Shown here: piece after piece, positions 61,383 to 64,000 of the stretch
Numbering within the stretch: position 1 is the first letter of the stretch
Layout: each line of letters begins with the position of its first letter
Assembly: GCF_018070045.1 (NCBI RefSeq)
Contig: NZ_JAGPYK010000002.1
Location: 310,001 to 374,000 of the forward strand
Direction: 5' to 3'
Length of the DNA stretch: 64,000 nt
DNA from: Micromonospora sp. U21
GTDB taxonomy: Bacteria; Actinomycetota; Actinomycetes; Mycobacteriales; Micromonosporaceae
Translations under genes and position numbers: made by a program
The notes under the pieces: generated by a model
What the model was told of the DNA's origin: nothing
The model's input: only the letters and a program-made list of their open reading frames with translations
Databases searched by the model: none

Positions 61383-62837
61383 TCAAGGTCGGGTGGTACG
61401 GCGGCGGTTGGCGGCCAGGACGGCGATGTGCGCGCTGTTGAGCACCGCGGTTGCCATCAGGTCCTCGCGGGAGAGCACCACGGTCGCGTCCAGGTCTCCA
61501 TACGCCTTCGTGTCCGCCTGCGGCTTGGCGGCGCTGTCCAGCTTGTAGATCCGCTCGAGAGTGTGCGACAGCTCGTCGAACGGCGCCGCCGCCGTCGCGG
61601 CGACCGTGACCTCGTGCAGCGCCTCGAGAAGCTCCTCGCCGCGGCCGTGGATGTTGCCGATCATGAGCAGCGCGGTGCCGGTTTCGCCCGCGCCCAGCGC
61701 CTGCACGATCGCGTCACGCAGCCCGCTCCCGGTGCGGTGTTCGCCGTCGAGGTCGACCACGCGCTCACGCCATCGCTCCGGGATCAGGTGCGAAGCGCTG
61801 CGGGTGGGAGTGCCGATGAGGAACACCCGCGTGGGGTCGATGTCCGGGATGATCGTTCCCATCTGGCCGTTGCGCTCGATCCGGTCCGGCCGGCAGTTGA
61901 TCACCACGGCGACCCGATCACCGATCAGGCGACGCTCTTGCAGAAGCCGGATGTTCATCAAGGTCGAAGCGGGGTCGTTGGCCGCGAAGAGGTTCACCGC
62001 GGCGAAACGCCGCCCCTGGTGAGAGCAGGCGTCCACCCGCAGCACGCCGGGGTCCGGAGCCGCCTGCCACATGCCCTTCAACGCGGTGGCCCGGTCCATC
62101 CCGCCCAACTGCGCGACCGCCAGCGCCAGCGCCACGTTCTCCTTGAAAGTGATCCACCGGAAACGGCGCATCTCGGCGTCGGTGACACTGTCCGGATCGA
62201 CAGCGACGAGCTTGCACCCGCGGCGATCGGACTCCTCCTGAAGGATGTGCAGGCGGTCCCGCTCCGCGGTGACGACCGTGCCGCCCTGCGGCATCGACCG
62301 GCTCAGCGACCGGGCAACGTCATCGAGCGTCGGCCCCATCTCCTCCAGATGGTCCTCGCGCACATTGGTAATCACCACGACGTCGCCCTCGATGAGCAGA
62401 TCCTGGTTGACCTGCTGCAACTCCGGCAGCACCGCCATGCACTCGATCACCAGGGTGTTAGCGTCCGCGTGCACCGCCCGCCGAACCACCCCGGTCTGCT
62501 CGATCACGTTGACACCACCCAGGCCACGGCGGATCGGCACCTCCCGACCATTCGGATAGATCAGCCTGGCCGCTGTGCCGGTGGTCTTGGCGAACACCGT
62601 CCGCCGGGTGTCCGCCCGCAGCGCGCCAGCGACCAGTCGAGTCACCGACGACTTGCCCCGGATCCCGTTCACGACGATCCGCGTCGGCAGCCGTGACAGG
62701 TACCGACGGTGCCGCGCCCGCTCCACCACCAGGTAGACGAGCAGGGCGACGATGCCGACCCCTAGCGCCCACAGAGGGTCCGCCTCTGACGTCATCGGTG
62801 CCATCTCATCGAGGGCCGGCTGCCGCCAGGCATGCAT
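61383..62837 (-). CDS. pgsB: Poly-gamma-glutamate synthase PgsB/CapB
   Basis: ATP-dependent amide ligase that extends gamma-linked glutamate chains. A 484-aa protein with an N-terminal membrane helix (LWALGVGIVALLVYLVVERA), a nucleotide-binding loop VNGIRGKSSVTRLVAGALR (about residues 56-74) and the Mur-ligase-like core (ITNVREDHLEEMGPTLDD, about 156-173; GTALLMIGNIHGRGEELLE near 395-413). ATG 62837 is chosen for the cggagac site just upstream; ATG 62804 and 62795 are nearer the membrane helix. First gene of the operon. Confidence 0.92.
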   Translation of the reverse strand: MHAWRQPALDEMAPMTSEADPLWALGVGIVALLVYLVVERARHRRYLSRLPTRIVVNGIRGKSSVTRLVAGALRADTRRTVFAKTTGTAARLIYPNGREVPIRRGLGGVNVIEQTGVVRRAVHADANTLVIECMAVLPELQQVNQDLLIEGDVVVITNVREDHLEEMGPTLDDVARSLSRSMPQGGTVVTAERDRLHILQEESDRRGCKLVAVDPDSVTDAEMRRFRWITFKENVALALAVAQLGGMDRATALKGMWQAAPDPGVLRVDACSHQGRRFAAVNLFAANDPASTLMNIRLLQERRLIGDRVAVVINCRPDRIERNGQMGTIIPDIDPTRVFLIGTPTRSASHLIPERWRERVVDLDGEHRTGSGLRDAIVQALGAGETGTALLMIGNIHGRGEELLEALHEVTVAATAAAPFDELSHTLERIYKLDSAAKPQADTKAYGDLDATVVLSREDLMATAVLNSAHIAVLAANRRRTTRP

Positions 62838-62922
62838 GTCTCCGTCTTCATGGGCAGGGGAAAGGCTGGTAGGCCCGCCGCTGTCGGTAGGCGCCAAGGT
62901 GCCTATTGCGGGCCGGGGCGTC

Positions 62923-62952
62923 AGGCTAGTTGCAATACGTTTCCAAGGTCAA
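62923..62952 (-). promoter_or_regulatory. Promoter of the pgsB-pgsC-nlpC-capA operon
   Basis: On the minus strand: TTGACC, 18 bases, TAGCCT. Both boxes fit the vegetative actinobacterial consensus (TTGACN, TAnnnT). Transcription would start near 62916, leaving a leader of about 80 bases before ATG 62837. Confidence 0.55.
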
Positions 62953-63558
62953 TCGAAGGGTGAGTCCGTGTGAGCCGTGAGATGAATAACACCCGCCACA
63001 GCCACTTAACCTGGCACTGGACGCACTTCAGAAAAGGGTTCCCCGAGAGGACCAGGCGTCTCGCTTCGGCGAATCGATGGGCCTAAGATTTTTAGGCGCC
63101 CTCCACCCCTTGGCCTGCGTGAACAAGCGATTCTCGCGGGGTTGGCAACATCTGCCCCTGGGCCTGGTTGCCAGGAACGCTCCGGTACGAGCCGTACGAG
63201 AAACGGCAGGTCATAGCTTGTCCCGCCTAAGCGTCGGCAGGCCGAAAACTGTCACATCGCGTCGGAGGAGTTGACAACCTGAGAGAGATGCAACTGCGCG
63301 GGCAGCAGTGCTTTCACAACCTGTCGCCATCCAATGTGCGCCGTATCGGGGTTATGGGGGGCGACAATTCGGCCATCGGTGCGTGGCGAGTACACCGGCT
63401 CGGCTCGGCATGAATGACCGGGCGGTCAGAAGTTTCGAGGCAAATGGACGACGAATCCATCCCGCACACCCACATCTCTGGTCCTGTTGCGCCGGCTCTG
63501 TCCTTCAGCGCCCGGTTGAGAACCTCGTCGGAGAAGAACGAGCGACCCGATCGGTCCT
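62953..63558. other. Intergenic stretch upstream of the pgs operon
   Basis: No gene supported. A small hairpin gcctaa-gattt-ttaggc lies at 63081-63097. Lower GC around 62930-63100 fits a regulatory region. Confidence 0.4.
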
Positions 63559-64000
63559 TCACGCCGCCGTCGGTCGCCGGATTGTGAGGAGGTAGGTGCC
63601 GGCAGCAGGGTCGTCGCGTCGACCAACCTCGACCGTGGCAGCGGGTCTGTTGGTGGCCACGGTCATCACGTGCCGAGGTGCCGGGGGCGGCAGCCGGTGG
63701 ATTGTCAGGCCCGGTCCGCCAGCGGCCTTGGACTGGGCTTCTGCGGTTGTCCAGGCGACTACCTCCCGCACCCGCACGATAGAACGCGATCCTGGCCTCC
63801 GCATGAAGCAGAGGTGCAGGCTCGAGCGGGCATTCGGTCAGGCCCCAGGAGCCCGCCATCCACGCTGGCGTACGCGTCGCCGTGAACACCGACGTCGCCA
63901 GCGGCACTGCCAATGCCGCGGCGCCCCCCAAATCGCCGGTCACGCCAGCGACGCCGAGACGGCCGGCGGTGCCGTCCAGCGTGCCGCCAACCTCACCGCT
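63559..64000 (-). pseudogene. Frameshifted hypothetical gene running off the window edge
   Basis: Minus-strand text GLTECPLEPAPLLHAEARIAFYRAG in one frame continues as REVVAWTTAEAQSKAAGGPGLTIHRLPPPAPRHVMTVATNRPA in the next, shifting near 63770. It ends at 63559. Together they read as one protein without recognised domain. The left part (TGDLGGAAALAVPLATSVFTA) is open to the window end. A sequencing error is an alternative to true decay. Confidence 0.4.

Overview
The window is high-GC actinobacterial DNA. The gene content (ergothioneine genes, DUF4012 and LPXTG surface proteins, an ECF41 sigma factor, many GTG starts) and the style of repeats suggest a Micromonosporaceae genome, probably Micromonospora. 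That is a judgement from gene content and sequence style, not a database result. There is no rRNA gene, no intact tRNA and no CRISPR array. The left half looks like ordinary chromosome. The stretch from about 25.6 to 51.5 kb is an accessory zone full of duplicated modules and decayed transposases. The right end returns to intact catabolic and polymer operons.

Region by region: 1-843 is the start of a Ser/Thr protein kinase. 1375-2872 is an ECF-like sigma factor with a one-span membrane protein behind it. 3034-7525 is an ergothioneine operon, egtABCD, with an in-frame 60-bp tandem repeat at the egtA/egtB junction. 7577-8328 is a Mn2+-type (yybP-ykoY) riboswitch and the GDT1-family transporter it should control. 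Small membrane proteins and the antiporter NhaA follow. 11020-16963 is an envelope block: a Wzz/CpsD tyrosine kinase, an opposed low-molecular-weight tyrosine phosphatase, a GT4 glycosyltransferase, a DUF4012 protein and an LPXTG surface protein.

17041-18420 and 25634-26826 are two copies of a complex non-coding repeat locus. Each has a perfect 25-bp-arm hairpin, an array of degenerate 53-57 bp repeats, a second long hairpin, and three spaced ggtcgtt(a/g)ca boxes. Copy A leads into a secreted lysozyme-like protein; copy B runs into an intact IS5-family element. Between the copies lie an MFS exporter, a geranylgeranyl-reductase-like flavoprotein, a Tat-exported 5'-nucleotidase and a possible two-gene nucleotidyltransferase module.

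27990-44194 mixes intact genes with wreckage. The intact genes include a DUF4262 protein, a COE-type carboxymuconolactone decarboxylase with its ECF41 sigma factor, a PadR/membrane-protein pair, an epoxide hydrolase and a split YeeE/YedE sulfur transporter. The wreckage includes remnants resembling IS1380, IS110, IS701, IS3/IS481, IS1634 and IS6 transposases, and the 3' half of a tRNA-Met gene that looks like an integration scar. Two near-identical divergent promoter modules (about 40.0-40.5 and 42.3-42.85 kb) each pair a small minus-strand protein with a Cys-rich plus-strand protein.

44901-50621 holds a secreted GH2/LamG glycosidase and a secreted M14 carboxypeptidase, with peptidase and transposase fragments around them. 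51577-58174 is a sugar-use locus: an AraC-type regulator facing a GH97 glycosidase and ABC importer operon. 58681-62837 is a poly-gamma-glutamate-type operon (pgsB, pgsC, an NlpC/P60 hydrolase, capA) behind a recognisable promoter. The window ends in a small frameshifted gene.
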